Notes: generated from the sequence alone by a model not told the origin. Counted from the first letter of the stretch, positions 7,248 to 15,682 are shown. The stretch: DNA of 24,557 nucleotides from Chloroflexi bacterium RBG_19FT_COMBO_55_16 (GCA_001795335.1 MGOK01000072.1:700-25256), one strand, 5' to 3'. A program made the numbers and translations.

Positions 7248-8096
7248 TCAGAACTGACCAACCCCCTCATTACTTCGCACGCTGGTCTCAACTTTGGCGA
7301 AGACCCAATATCCGAATAAAGGCGCAACGAGCAGAAAAGCCCACAAAACCGCCAGGTCAAGGTACCATTCCTGGAAAAAGTAGCCTACTCCCAGCAGGGC
7401 AGAGCGAACCCCGTTGGTCATCCAGGTGGGAGGAAAGAGCAAAGCCAGGGTTCTCAACAAAGGGGGAAAAACCGCGATGGGAAAGAAAACTCCCATCAAG
7501 AAGCTGACCCCCCATTGCATCAGGTTGATCAGGGCATTAGCCTCCTTCACTTTGAGCACGACTGCCCCAAAGAGCAGGGTTAGCCCATAGAGCGGTACCA
7601 GGCCAGACAGGACAAATAGAAACGCCAGACCGACTTCACCCTCGAACGGTTTCACGCCCAGGATGATTGATCCCAACACGTAGGCCGCCAGCGCGGAGAA
7701 CAATGAACGCAGGCAGCTGTACAACGCTGTGCCAGCCGCCACCCAGATGCGGTCCGTCGGGCTGAGGTAGAGTGCTTCCAGGGTACCGGTTTCTTGTTCC
7801 CAACGCAGCCAATAAGCAATGTGCCAGAAAGCATAGCTGACGATGGTGAACACACTGGAGCCAATTAACATATAGGCGACATAATTGCTCGTGCCAGTGT
7901 TCTGGGCGAAGATCACCCCGGCGTTTGCGCCCGACGTTGCGCGCCCCAATAAGATCGGCATAGCCGCAAACACGATCGGGATGATGATATCCAGGACCAG
8001 CTGGCCAGGATAACGCGAAATGGTCATCAACCGCATGCGCATGCTGGCGAACAGGACAGATAAATTTGATCGCAGCGACGGAGCCCTGGTAGCCAT
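7248..8096 (-). CDS. ABC-2 type transporter permease (first copy)
   Basis: A 282-residue permease with about six membrane helices. MRMRLMTISRYPGQLVLDIIIP near residues 19-40 is the N-terminal amphipathic segment plus first helix. RWEQETGTLEALYLSPTDR (about 98-116) is the cytoplasmic loop shared with its neighbour (EQVQGTLEQLYLSPAS), showing that the two permeases are distant paralogues. It follows the ATPase gene by 7 bases, so the two are translated together. It is likely half of a heterodimeric exporter. The substrate is not evident; drug, lipid or polysaccharide export are all possible for this family. Confidence 0.88.
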   Translation of the reverse strand: MATRAPSLRSNLSVLFASMRMRLMTISRYPGQLVLDIIIPIVFAAMPILLGRATSGANAGVIFAQNTGTSNYVAYMLIGSSVFTIVSYAFWHIAYWLRWEQETGTLEALYLSPTDRIWVAAGTALYSCLRSLFSALAAYVLGSIILGVKPFEGEVGLAFLFVLSGLVPLYGLTLLFGAVVLKVKEANALINLMQWGVSFLMGVFFPIAVFPPLLRTLALLFPPTWMTNGVRSALLGVGYFFQEWYLDLAVLWAFLLVAPLFGYWVFAKVETSVRSNEGVGQF

Positions 8097-8103
8097 CGAA
8101 CGT

Positions 8104-9108
8104 TTACCTTTCCCGGGTATCCTCGGCGAGCGTGCGCCCGGTCTTGGCGATGAAGACGTCTTCTAGGGTGACTTCCTCAGGGGTGATCTTTTGAATTGCG
8201 GCTCCTGCTTCACTGAGGACGGCGATCAGCTGCGGCAGGATTTGATGGCTGTTACCCGTGACGACGGTCAGCAAATCGCCTCCATCTTTGGCGGTGCGGG
8301 TAGCCTGCTCGACGTCCGCCAGGCGGCGCACCGCAGCCACCGCTTTAGAGGAGATCACCCCCTCAATCCGCGTAACCTGGCTGCGCTCAAGGGATGTCTT
8401 TAATTCGTTGATGGTTCCCAAAGCCAATAACCGCCCGAAGTCGATTATCGCCACCCGGTCACACAGGGTTTCGGCCTCGGTCATGATGTGGGTCGTATAA
8501 ATGACCGTCTTGCCCTGGGCATTCAAATCGCGTACGATGGCGCGCAGTTCGCTGGCTGAGGGCACGTCCAGGGTATTGGTTGGCTCATCCAGCACCAGGA
8601 GTGGCGCGTCGTTAATCAGGGCTTTCCCAAAGGCCAGATTCATCTTCTGACCCGACGAATAGGTCTCAACAGTTCTTTCCGAAATATCTTTCAGGCCGAG
8701 CAGGTCAATGATCTCCAGGGCGCGCTGACGCCGCTCGTGAGGGGAGAGGTGGTAGAGCGCGCCGAAGTATTCCAGGTTCTCGCGTCCGGTTAGCTTCCAG
8801 TACAGCCCGCGCTCACCCATCAGCATGCACCCTACCGAAGCTCGTACCTGGTTCTCCTGGCGCCCAATGTGATAACCATTAACCCAGGCGTCGCCGCTGG
8901 TGGGTAACAGCAAAGTGGTGAGGATCTTGATTAGAGTTGTCTTCCCGGCCCCGTTTGGACCGAGCAAGCCGAAGATTTCACCTGCATGCACTTCCATGGT
9001 TACGCCCTTCAGCGCTTCTACTGAGGTTTTCTGGGACTTTAACAATCCCTTCCGCTGGCGGACCTGGTAAGTCTTGGACAGGTTTTCAACACGAACGGTA
9101 CCGGTCAT
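8104..9108 (-). CDS. ABC transporter ATP-binding protein, ABC-2 (NatA/DrrA-like) class
   Basis: A 334-residue ATPase. Walker A GPNGAGKT is at 50-57, the signature motif appears as YSSGQKMN at 150-157, Walker B PLLVLDEP at 169-176, the D-loop NTLD follows, and the switch His is in IYTTHIM (203-209). The usual Q-loop glutamine is not seen; instead the segment reads CMLMGERGLYWKLTG, with the ERGLY form found in some exporter ATPases. An extra C-terminal domain of about 100 residues (from 230) ends EVTLEDVFIAKTGRTL, typical of DrrA/NatA-like proteins. It energises the two permeases encoded next. The 45-base gap from the GNAT gene suggests one operon of four genes. Confidence 0.92.
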   Translation of the reverse strand: MTGTVRVENLSKTYQVRQRKGLLKSQKTSVEALKGVTMEVHAGEIFGLLGPNGAGKTTLIKILTTLLLPTSGDAWVNGYHIGRQENQVRASVGCMLMGERGLYWKLTGRENLEYFGALYHLSPHERRQRALEIIDLLGLKDISERTVETYSSGQKMNLAFGKALINDAPLLVLDEPTNTLDVPSASELRAIVRDLNAQGKTVIYTTHIMTEAETLCDRVAIIDFGRLLALGTINELKTSLERSQVTRIEGVISSKAVAAVRRLADVEQATRTAKDGGDLLTVVTGNSHQILPQLIAVLSEAGAAIQKITPEEVTLEDVFIAKTGRTLAEDTRER

Positions 9109-9153
9109 ATTTAATCTCTTTGGAAATGCATAATCGAAGTCGGATATTTCCCC

Positions 9154-10155
9154 TTATCCCAGGTCTTTTATCTTCACTTCCATCCAAATTAAAGTCTGTA
9201 ATATATGGAAACCAGCTTCCTGAAAGGCTTGCACTCCACGGCTGGCTGGATAATCCATTACCATCCGCTTTCGTTGAGCTAATTGCCGCCGGGCGTGGGG
9301 CAGAAGGGCTGCGATGGCCAACTCTTCGTTTTCCGGGGTGGAGGCCAGCCACAAGTGGTCGGCGTGGTCGGGATGTGCCTGCCAGGATAGCACCCCCAGC
9401 AATTTCCGCTCCCGCTCAGCCGCCCACTGGCGCACATCGACCGCAGCCAGGAACCGGTAAATCCCTCCCCACAAGTCCGGGCGCAGCGCGTTGAGGTTGA
9501 ACGGAAAATGCCATGTCAATTCGGGTGGGTACATGCGTTCTAACCAGGCACGCTGCTGAAGCCAATGCTGTGAGCGCGGTGGGATGAACCTAACCCCGCT
9601 TGACTGCCAGCTCTCCCCAAGGGAAGCGAGATGTGGGGATTTATGATTACTTTCCCAAGTCGTGCGCCGGGCGCGTTCGGTGAACCCAAAGGACTGGTAG
9701 AGGTTAAACGCGGGAATATTTTCTTCACGAACATGCAGCCACACAGCGGACGCGCCACGGTTGTGAGCATGCTCCAGGGCAATCTTGGTGAGGGCCCGCG
9801 CGATACCCTTGCGGCGGTAATCGGGATCGACCGCTACATTGGCGATCAGGTAACGCTTCTGTCCCAGTAAGGTGAAGGGTATCAAGCTGAGATTGCCTGC
9901 TAGGTGGCCATTTTCTTCCCATACATAACCAGATAGGGGCATCGATATATGATCGGCGACGTTCGCTGCCCAGCGCAAGTAACTCGGGTTGCGCGCTGCG
10001 GTATGCATTTGCTCAACGTAGCGTTGGCCATCTTCGTCCAGGGTATCGGCGAAGCAGGCTTGCACTAGGTCGGCGACAGCGTTTAAATCGCGCCGCACGT
10101 CAAACGGGCGCAGATGGCTGGCAGGCGGGGTCAGATGTCTGGTAATGGCGCTCAT
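9154..10155 (-). CDS. GNAT-family acetyltransferase, probably tandem
   Basis: A 333-residue protein. The first 165 residues form a full GNAT domain: acetyl-CoA loop VAVDPDYRRKGIARAL (107-122, RRKGIA core) and motif B NIPAFNLYQSFGF (146-158). The second half (about 200-333) has GVLSWQAHPDHADHLWLAST and ends PASRGVQAFQEAGFHILQTLIWMEV, which looks like a degenerate second GNAT fold without a clear acetyl-CoA loop. Such two-domain GNATs acetylate small amines, antibiotics or protein N-termini; the substrate cannot be read from sequence. It is the promoter-proximal gene of the ABC exporter operon, so resistance or export of a modified compound is possible (inference). It is divergent from nurA. 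Confidence 0.85.
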   Translation of the reverse strand: MSAITRHLTPPASHLRPFDVRRDLNAVADLVQACFADTLDEDGQRYVEQMHTAARNPSYLRWAANVADHISMPLSGYVWEENGHLAGNLSLIPFTLLGQKRYLIANVAVDPDYRRKGIARALTKIALEHAHNRGASAVWLHVREENIPAFNLYQSFGFTERARRTTWESNHKSPHLASLGESWQSSGVRFIPPRSQHWLQQRAWLERMYPPELTWHFPFNLNALRPDLWGGIYRFLAAVDVRQWAAERERKLLGVLSWQAHPDHADHLWLASTPENEELAIAALLPHARRQLAQRKRMVMDYPASRGVQAFQEAGFHILQTLIWMEVKIKDLG

Positions 10156-10251
10156 TTGGGTCGCTCGAAGACTTAGCCACTCAGTCCGCTAATTCCCCCA
10201 TTTTACACCAGAGTATGGCAGATTGAAGCTCAAAATCCACTCGCTTTCCTC

Positions 10252-10296
10252 TTGCGCCCGTTGTAGACAGGTTGTACAATATCCAAACAATTGTTC
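10252..10296 (+). promoter_or_regulatory. Candidate nurA operon promoter with an overlapping dyad
   Basis: TTGCGC (10252-10257), a 17-base spacer and TACAAT (10275-10280). The -10 is good and the -35 matches three of six. The predicted start near 10287 is covered by AAAC-AATT-GTTC (10285-10296), one base from the GAAC-N4-GTTC dyad found at the promoters near 18.8 kb. Confidence 0.45.
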
Positions 10297-10330
10297 TGTA
10301 AATGCAGTCGGGAAGCCAGGGAGAAAAGGC

Positions 10331-11521
10331 ATGGCCTTGGATTTTCAACAAATTCGAGAACAAGTCAGCCAGCTGGGCGAGAACGCGCCTCGGCGCGAAC
10401 AGCGCCTGCAGGAATTGAGACAGCAGGCTTGCATACTCCTGGAAAGTAACGCCCATCGGATAGAAGACCTACGTCTGAAAGTACAAGATGTGGTTCGCAG
10501 CCATGATCCCTCCCTGCGCTGCGCCTTGCCCATAGCTGAAGCGCTTAACGCCCATTTCCGTCTCCCAGAGCTTCGCGAGCCGATAACCATTCTGGCAGCG
10601 GATGGCTCCCAGATCGCCCCGGACCGCCATGCCGAAGTGCAGTTTAGTGTGATCAACGTTGGGGCGGTCCAGATGTGCCTGGGATCGTCAGAGCCGACAG
10701 TCACCAGGGTTATGAGCCGCTTGTATTACGACGAAGACCTTTACACAGCTACCGGCACGATCACCGATGCCACCCTGGCTCTGCGACGTGACTTTCACGA
10801 GCGTCTGATGCTGGCTGATCTAGCCGGCCATACTCCGCCCCCAGTGATAACCTTTACCGACGGGCCGATGGAATTATGGGGAGGGAAAGTAGGTGAAGGG
10901 GAAGAAGCCTCCGAATTCCGGAAAAGCCTGGCTGCATATACCCAGGTTCTGTCGAACCTGTACGAGCTCCAGGTCACCACCGCCGGGTATGTAGACAAGC
11001 CTGGCGCCAACCTGGTACTGCGCCTGCTCGAAGTCGCTCAAACCCCCGAAGAGGAACTTGCCGATATACGCAAAAGGCACCCCTTGCGTGGCGTGAGCGA
11101 TTTTGACTTGTTTTACGATCTGCTCGAGGTGGGAGAACGCTCGGCGGTCTTCGCTATTCAATCCCAGTCGGCTAAGAGCTATACAGGCCCGCTAGCCCTG
11201 CACTTCTTCTACCTCAACGTCGGGCGGCAAGGCCATCCCTGGCTGGCGCGGGTCGAGATCCCTGCCTGGGTCGCTAAGAGCCCACGAATGTTGGACGACT
11301 TACATGCCGTCCTCATCCATCAGTGCCGCACCTTGGGCTCGCGCCCTTATCCTTACCTGCTCCATCGCGCCCACGAGACCGCGCTGGTGAGCCTTCAGGA
11401 GAAAGAGCAGATTACCACAATGATCACCCTTGAACTGCGCAGACGCGGGGTTAAGGTTGGAGAAAAGTCCTACAAGCAGGCTGCTAAAGAACTTTCCAGC
11501 AGAGCGAGGTATGAAGGATGA
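10331..11521 (+). CDS. nurA: NurA-family DNA nuclease
   Basis: A 396-residue NurA-type nuclease, which works with HerA to resect DNA ends. The family's metal-binding Asp motifs are visible: ILAADGSQI (87-95), with the DGS core, and VITFTDGPMELW (172-183). The basic GYVDKPGANLVLRLL (219-233) and the C-terminal YPYLLHRAHETALVS (340-354) fit the fold. I start it at ATG 10331 (MALDFQQIRE) because AGGGAGAAAAGG lies just upstream. An ATG at 10223 would add 36 residues without family character and would lie upstream of the candidate promoter. It overlaps the next gene by 4 bases (ATGA). First gene of a long plus-strand operon that also encodes its HerA-type partner. Confidence 0.88.
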   Translation: MALDFQQIREQVSQLGENAPRREQRLQELRQQACILLESNAHRIEDLRLKVQDVVRSHDPSLRCALPIAEALNAHFRLPELREPITILAADGSQIAPDRHAEVQFSVINVGAVQMCLGSSEPTVTRVMSRLYYDEDLYTATGTITDATLALRRDFHERLMLADLAGHTPPPVITFTDGPMELWGGKVGEGEEASEFRKSLAAYTQVLSNLYELQVTTAGYVDKPGANLVLRLLEVAQTPEEELADIRKRHPLRGVSDFDLFYDLLEVGERSAVFAIQSQSAKSYTGPLALHFFYLNVGRQGHPWLARVEIPAWVAKSPRMLDDLHAVLIHQCRTLGSRPYPYLLHRAHETALVSLQEKEQITTMITLELRRRGVKVGEKSYKQAAKELSSRARYEG

Positions 11522-12123
11522 CGACCATTGAGATCGGACGAATGTTGCGCGCCGGAACCTCCGGGTTTGTTGTGGGCTGCCGGGTTAGCCAGTTGAATCT
11601 CCCTTCTTTTGGGGCACTGGTGAGCGTCCCTCTGGAAGATGGCTACCAGATCTATGGTCTGATCCAGGATATCCACATCGATGACGACGGGCTGGTGCGC
11701 CAGCTGGTCACTGCCGATGGGGTAGACGCGGCTGTCATCGCCGACAACCGCCTCAACCGAAATGTGCCGGTGGAGATGAGCGTGCTGACAGTAGGCTACC
11801 AGCAGGATGGCCGCATCTACCACCTGTTACCGCCGCGCCCGCCGCTCAGCCTGGACATGATCTACTTATGCAGCGCTGAGGACCTACGGCGCTTCACCCG
11901 CGCCGGTCGGTTCGGCTACCTGCGCCACATCCTGCGCGCCAAGGACCTGCCTGTCGGCGAACTGCTGGCGGCTCATCTCCAACAATCCGACCAAGCTCAC
12001 CGGGCAGCAGGAAATTCTGACTGGGCTGCGGCCGCGGCCCAGGAACTAATCACTCTGCTGCGGGACGATTACCCGGTGCTGATGAGCGTATTGAGCGCAT
12101 TGTCGGATGCAATCGAATTGTAG
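11518..12123 (+). CDS. HAS-barrel-like accessory protein between NurA and HerA
   Basis: A 201-residue soluble protein. Residues 1-90 resemble the N-terminal HAS-barrel part of the HerA protein encoded next. TSGFVVGCRV ... ALVSVPLEDGYQIYGLIQDI here corresponds to IGFVVGGGLK ... AFVVVESGEWLFYGLVTDL there. The remainder (100-201) is helical and Ala/Leu-rich (ELLAAHLQQSDQAHR, AAAAAQELITLL) with no ATPase motif. It overlaps nurA by 4 bases and precedes herA by 17, so equal expression is expected. It may cap or adapt the HerA ring or bridge it to NurA (inference). I do not recognise a named family beyond the HAS-like barrel. Confidence 0.7.
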   Translation: MTTIEIGRMLRAGTSGFVVGCRVSQLNLPSFGALVSVPLEDGYQIYGLIQDIHIDDDGLVRQLVTADGVDAAVIADNRLNRNVPVEMSVLTVGYQQDGRIYHLLPPRPPLSLDMIYLCSAEDLRRFTRAGRFGYLRHILRAKDLPVGELLAAHLQQSDQAHRAAGNSDWAAAAAQELITLLRDDYPVLMSVLSALSDAIEL

Positions 12124-12140
12124 ATTTTAGAAGGACGATT

Positions 12141-13868
12141 ATGAGCAATCAGCACTCAACAATCAACAATCAACAATCAGCAATCGGCTTTGTCGTTGGC
12201 GGTGGGCTGAAGGAAAATCTGCGCGTACGCCTTACTGTGCCCTCTCAATCTGTGCAGGAAGGGGCGTTCGTCGTGGTCGAGAGCGGCGAGTGGTTGTTTT
12301 ATGGCCTGGTGACAGACTTGCAGCTAGGCGCCACCGACCCGCGCTTCGCCGACGAACAAAGCGAGACCCGCCTGCCGGTCGATCTGGCGCGCCTGCTCCA
12401 CGGTCAAACGCTCTATACCAACCTGGAGCTGTTGCCGGCATTGATGCTGGAACGCGGCCCCGATCCCGTAAGCCCAGCATACCAGATGTGGGCTGACGAA
12501 ATAGCCCAGGGGCTGCGACCCGCACCGCGCCCATTACCGGTTAAGACCATCCCCGCTCATCATACCCCAGTCCGGCTGGCCGCCCCCGGCGACATCGCTG
12601 AAATCTTCGGCAAACCCGAAGAGAGCGGCAACTTTCCCATTGGCTATACTCGAGAGCAAGGTCATTCAGTTTGCCTCAACCTGGATAAGTTTGTCCAGCG
12701 TTCCTCCGGGGTATTTGGTGCCACCGGCACTGGCAAGTCCTTCCTAACCCGACTGGTGCTGGCCGGCCTGATCCATTTCAACCGCGCCTCGGTGCTGATC
12801 TTCGATATGCACAACGAGTATGGATTTGACGATACTGCTTCCGATACCGGCGAGCGCGTCACCGGCTTAAAGGCAAAATTCCCCAGCCGTGTGCGCGTAG
12901 TCGGCCTGGGACAGGGCGCACAGATCCGCGGCCAGACACCCGACTTCAACCTGGAGATCGCCATGCGCGACATCCAGCCAGAAGACATCGATCTGCTAAC
13001 TCGCGAACTTAATTTGAAGGAAACCACTCCTACTACCCTTGAAGCCCTGGTGAACTCCTTTGGCCGGGAGAGGTGGTTCTCTGCCTTTCGAGAAATGGTC
13101 AACGGCGCGCTGGTCGAGGATGAGAACGGCAAAAAGGTGCCTGCCCCAGGCAGTGTGGCGTTTTGGGCCAACGACGCCGGGGTCAATGTGATGGCTGCCG
13201 AAGGCCTGCACTCCAAGCTTGGGCGCGTCTTCCGCCTGACCTACGTGGTCGAAACCCCAGCCAGCGACAGCATCAGCGAGATCATCAAAGCCCTGGAGGC
13301 CGGACAACACGTCATCTTGTCCTTCGGAAAACACGAGAGCGACCTGGATTACCTGCTGGTAAGCAATTTGCTGACGCGGCGCATCCGCCAGGCCTGGGAG
13401 AAGCGCACGAACGACTTCCGCGCTTCAGGCCAGGCTGAGCCGCGTCCGTTATTGATCGTTCTGGAGGAAGCTCACAAGTTGCTCAACCGAGAGATGGCTG
13501 CCCAGACGACTTTCAGTACAATCGCCCGCGAGTTACGCAAGTACTACGTCACTTTGTTGATCATCGACCAGCGTCCATCGCAGATTTATGACGAGGTCAT
13601 GTCGCAGCTGGGCACGCGCATCTCTGGCTGGCTGGGTGATGAGGACGATATCCGCGCTGTGCTTTCCGGCCTGTCTGGGCGTGAGGCGCTGCGTGGTATG
13701 CTCGCCCGCTTGCAGCCCAAGGAGGAAGTCTTATTACTGGGCTGGGGGGTGCCGATGCCCCTGCCAGTGCGCTCCCGCCGCTACGATGACCAGTTTTGGA
13801 AAGAGCTGTTAGGGAAAAGGGAAAGCACGCGATCCGAATCACAAATTCTTAAGGAGTTAGGTTTCTGA
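12141..13868 (+). CDS. herA: HerA-type hexameric DNA-translocating ATPase
   Basis: A 575-residue HerA/FtsK-superfamily ATPase. Order: HAS-barrel (about 15-130); linker; Walker A GATGTGKS at 193-200; LIFDMHNEYGF at 219-229, the conserved segment after strand 2; Walker B LLIVLEEAHK at 437-446; and IARELRKYYVTLLIIDQRPSQI (461-482), which carries the arginine and sensor residues of HerA. It pumps DNA to or through NurA during end resection. The start ATG has a GAAGGACG ribosome site. The first 15 or so codons (MSNQHSTINNQQSAI) come from AATCAAC/AATCAGC heptamers and are probably not functional. It closes the nurA/HAS/herA trio. HerA-NurA pairs also occur in anti-phage systems, but no extra effector is seen here. 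Confidence 0.9.
   Translation: MSNQHSTINNQQSAIGFVVGGGLKENLRVRLTVPSQSVQEGAFVVVESGEWLFYGLVTDLQLGATDPRFADEQSETRLPVDLARLLHGQTLYTNLELLPALMLERGPDPVSPAYQMWADEIAQGLRPAPRPLPVKTIPAHHTPVRLAAPGDIAEIFGKPEESGNFPIGYTREQGHSVCLNLDKFVQRSSGVFGATGTGKSFLTRLVLAGLIHFNRASVLIFDMHNEYGFDDTASDTGERVTGLKAKFPSRVRVVGLGQGAQIRGQTPDFNLEIAMRDIQPEDIDLLTRELNLKETTPTTLEALVNSFGRERWFSAFREMVNGALVEDENGKKVPAPGSVAFWANDAGVNVMAAEGLHSKLGRVFRLTYVVETPASDSISEIIKALEAGQHVILSFGKHESDLDYLLVSNLLTRRIRQAWEKRTNDFRASGQAEPRPLLIVLEEAHKLLNREMAAQTTFSTIARELRKYYVTLLIIDQRPSQIYDEVMSQLGTRISGWLGDEDDIRAVLSGLSGREALRGMLARLQPKEEVLLLGWGVPMPLPVRSRRYDDQFWKELLGKRESTRSESQILKELGF
12147..12188 (+). repeat. Six AATCARC heptamers inside the herA start
   Basis: Units in register: AATCAGC, ACTCAAC, AATCAAC, AATCAAC, AATCAGC, AATCGGC. 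Because 7 is not a multiple of 3, the encoded residues cycle through three frames (N-Q, S-T, I-N). The array begins two codons after the ATG and ends where the HAS-barrel begins. It resembles the array at 7091-7163. Confidence 0.8.
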
Positions 13869-13912
13869 TGGCTTATGAAATTGAAGACCGTAAAATTGAA
13901 AAGGTGGTTTGA
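13868..13912 (+). CDS. Possible 14-codon mini-ORF after herA
   Basis: The herA stop and a new ATG share a base (TGATG). The frame MAYEIEDRKIEKVV ends 3 bases before the next gene. Its last codons hold AAAAGGTGG, the ribosome site of that next gene. It may merely carry ribosomes across the junction, or be a decayed remnant of an acidic small gene. No family can be assigned. Confidence 0.25.
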   Translation: MAYEIEDRKIEKVV

Positions 13913-13915
13913 ATC

Positions 13916-14890
13916 ATGGACAAATTAGTCTTTATTGGTACTTCGAATGGCCTAGTGACCTGTGAATCTCGGGGAGAAGGCTGGCATGTAGTCCGCTCCG
14001 CTCTGCAAGGCCACTATATCACCTCCGTGGCTGTTGATGATGGTGTCGTCATGGCCGGAACCCAGGACGGGATCTATCGCTCGGATGACATGGGGCTTAT
14101 TTGGCTGGAAGCGGACACCGGGCTAACCATTCGCCATGTCCGCTGGTTGGTTTTACACCCCAATAATCAGCAGCGCGCCTTCGGTGGGAGCGAACCAGCG
14201 GGAATATTTGTCTCTCAAGATGGCGGTCGGTCATGGCGACTCTGCCCCGAGGTGGAGCAGCTGCGCAAAAAGCATGGCTGGTCCTTGCCATACTCCCCGC
14301 AGGCTGGCTGCGTGCGTGGCTTTGCTTTTCTTGGCACTCGCGGCTATGCCGCCGTCGAAGATGGTTGCGTACTGGTATCAGAGGATGCCGGGGAGACCTG
14401 GCACTTACCCACAGGCAGCCGGGGCGACCCAGATCACATGCCACGTCCCGGGTTTGTCCATTCGGACGTTCACTCGATTGAAGTTCATCCGGTCTCGCCT
14501 GACCTGGTTGCCGCCCCTACCGGTGGTGGGTTCTTCCTGTCATCCAACGGCGGGTCGACCTGGGAGAACCTCTACCGGAACTGCTATTGCCGCGCCACCT
14601 GGCTGGACCCAGCTGATCCCGACCATATGATTTTGGGCCCGGCAGATTTTGTTGACCGCAATGGCCGCATCGAGCAGACTCGCGATGGCGGCCGCACCTG
14701 GCAGCTCGCCTCCGTCGATTTGGATGTCCCCTGGCGTCATCATATGGTTGAGCGATTCACTCAAGCCGGTGACGGATTGCTTGCAATTCTCTCCAATGGC
14801 GATTTGCTTTCTGCTAATTCGAGCGATTTGAATTGGCAGCAGATCCTCCCCGAGGTGAAGGATGTTAATGCGATCGCCATAATGAAATGA
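13916..14890 (+). CDS. BNR/Asp-box beta-propeller protein
   Basis: A 324-residue protein with five Asp-box repeats of type S-x-D-x-G-x-x-W: SDDMGLIW (56-63), SQDGGRSW (100-107), SEDAGETW (155-162), SSNGGSTW (209-216) and TRDGGRTW (255-262). The spacing of about 45-55 residues fits a sialidase/YCF48/sortilin-like beta-propeller. No sialidase catalytic set (Arg triad, FRIP) is visible, so it is probably a binding protein. There is no signal peptide, so it should be cytoplasmic. Its ribosome site AAAGGTGG lies within the mini-ORF that follows herA, tying it to that operon. Its role beside DNA-processing genes is unknown. Confidence 0.82.
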   Translation: MDKLVFIGTSNGLVTCESRGEGWHVVRSALQGHYITSVAVDDGVVMAGTQDGIYRSDDMGLIWLEADTGLTIRHVRWLVLHPNNQQRAFGGSEPAGIFVSQDGGRSWRLCPEVEQLRKKHGWSLPYSPQAGCVRGFAFLGTRGYAAVEDGCVLVSEDAGETWHLPTGSRGDPDHMPRPGFVHSDVHSIEVHPVSPDLVAAPTGGGFFLSSNGGSTWENLYRNCYCRATWLDPADPDHMILGPADFVDRNGRIEQTRDGGRTWQLASVDLDVPWRHHMVERFTQAGDGLLAILSNGDLLSANSSDLNWQQILPEVKDVNAIAIMK

Positions 14891-14959
14891 CGAATAACTA
14901 ACCACCAATGGCGAGGGTATTCGTAGTCCATCCTTCGTCAACACCAAGGGAGTAACCCA

Positions 14960-15682
14960 ATGAAGAGATTAGAAAACCAGGTTGCCATCGTCACCGGGGG
15001 AGGGACGGGCATCGGGCGCGGCATCGCCCTGGCACTGGTCGCTGAAGGCGCACAAGTAGTCGTCTGCGGACGGCGGCAAGCCCCTCTTGAAAAGTCTGTC
15101 CAGACCATTCAACTTGCCGGCGGCGAAGCCCTGGCCGTGGTGGCTGATATCTCTGACGAAAGTGATGTCGAACGTCTGGTGCAGACCTGCCTGCAAGGCT
15201 TCGGGAAGGTTGATATCCTGGTTAATAATGCCGCCATCGACGGCGGTGGTTCTATCCACACACACGCGGTCGAGGAATGGGATCGTATCCAGGCAATCAA
15301 CTTGCGCGGCCCTTTCCTGACTGCGCGCGCAGTGCTCCCGATCATGCGCGCCCAACATCACGGCCAGATCGTAAATATCAGTTCTGAATCTGGCCTGGAA
15401 CACTACCCGGGAGATGGCGCTTATGGCGTCTCCAAGCACGCCCTGAATGCCTTGGGTGAATACATCCAGCGCGAGAACCAGGAACTCGGTATCCGCGTCA
15501 ACACCGTCTGCCCCGGCATGGTGGTTACGGAGATGACACAAAATTCCCCGGGATTGGATCACAGTAAATGCCTCTACCCGGATGATATTGCCGACCTGGT
15601 GATCTGGTTAGTGACGCGCCGGCCTAATATCAAGATCGGTACGCCCATTTTGATCCAAACCATGGAAAACCCCTGGACTTGA
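14960..15682 (+). CDS. Short-chain dehydrogenase/reductase
   Basis: A 240-residue classical SDR. The cofactor loop TGGGTGIG is at 12-19, with CGRR at the end of strand 2 (36-39), favouring NADP(H). Also present are VADIS (61-65), the structural LVNNAA (87-92), catalytic N114, ISSESG (140-145), and Y155-x3-K159 in AYGVSKHAL. It would reduce or oxidise an alcohol or ketone; the substrate is not identifiable. AAGGGAG stands about 7 bases before the ATG. It is separated by 69 bases from the propeller gene and 16 from the following methyltransferase. The FabG-like C-terminal extension is short. Confidence 0.88.
   Translation: MKRLENQVAIVTGGGTGIGRGIALALVAEGAQVVVCGRRQAPLEKSVQTIQLAGGEALAVVADISDESDVERLVQTCLQGFGKVDILVNNAAIDGGGSIHTHAVEEWDRIQAINLRGPFLTARAVLPIMRAQHHGQIVNISSESGLEHYPGDGAYGVSKHALNALGEYIQRENQELGIRVNTVCPGMVVTEMTQNSPGLDHSKCLYPDDIADLVIWLVTRRPNIKIGTPILIQTMENPWT

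Noticed and set aside
7243..7252. GTTC-A-GAAC palindrome
   Set aside because: The half-sites are in reversed order and spacing relative to the GAAC-N4-GTTC dyad, and it lies inside the end of the permease operon gap, not in a promoter.
6935..7360. 141-residue frame bridging the two permease genes
   Set aside because: It runs in a shifted frame through repeats and the ends of both permeases; no domain character.
10223..10330. Upstream ATG giving a 432-residue NurA
   Set aside because: The added 36 residues lack NurA character, and the candidate promoter lies downstream of that ATG. ATG 10331 has a clear ribosome site.
14969..15562. 197-residue frame antisense to the SDR gene
   Set aside because: Opposite a clear SDR with all motifs; no ribosome site or family features.
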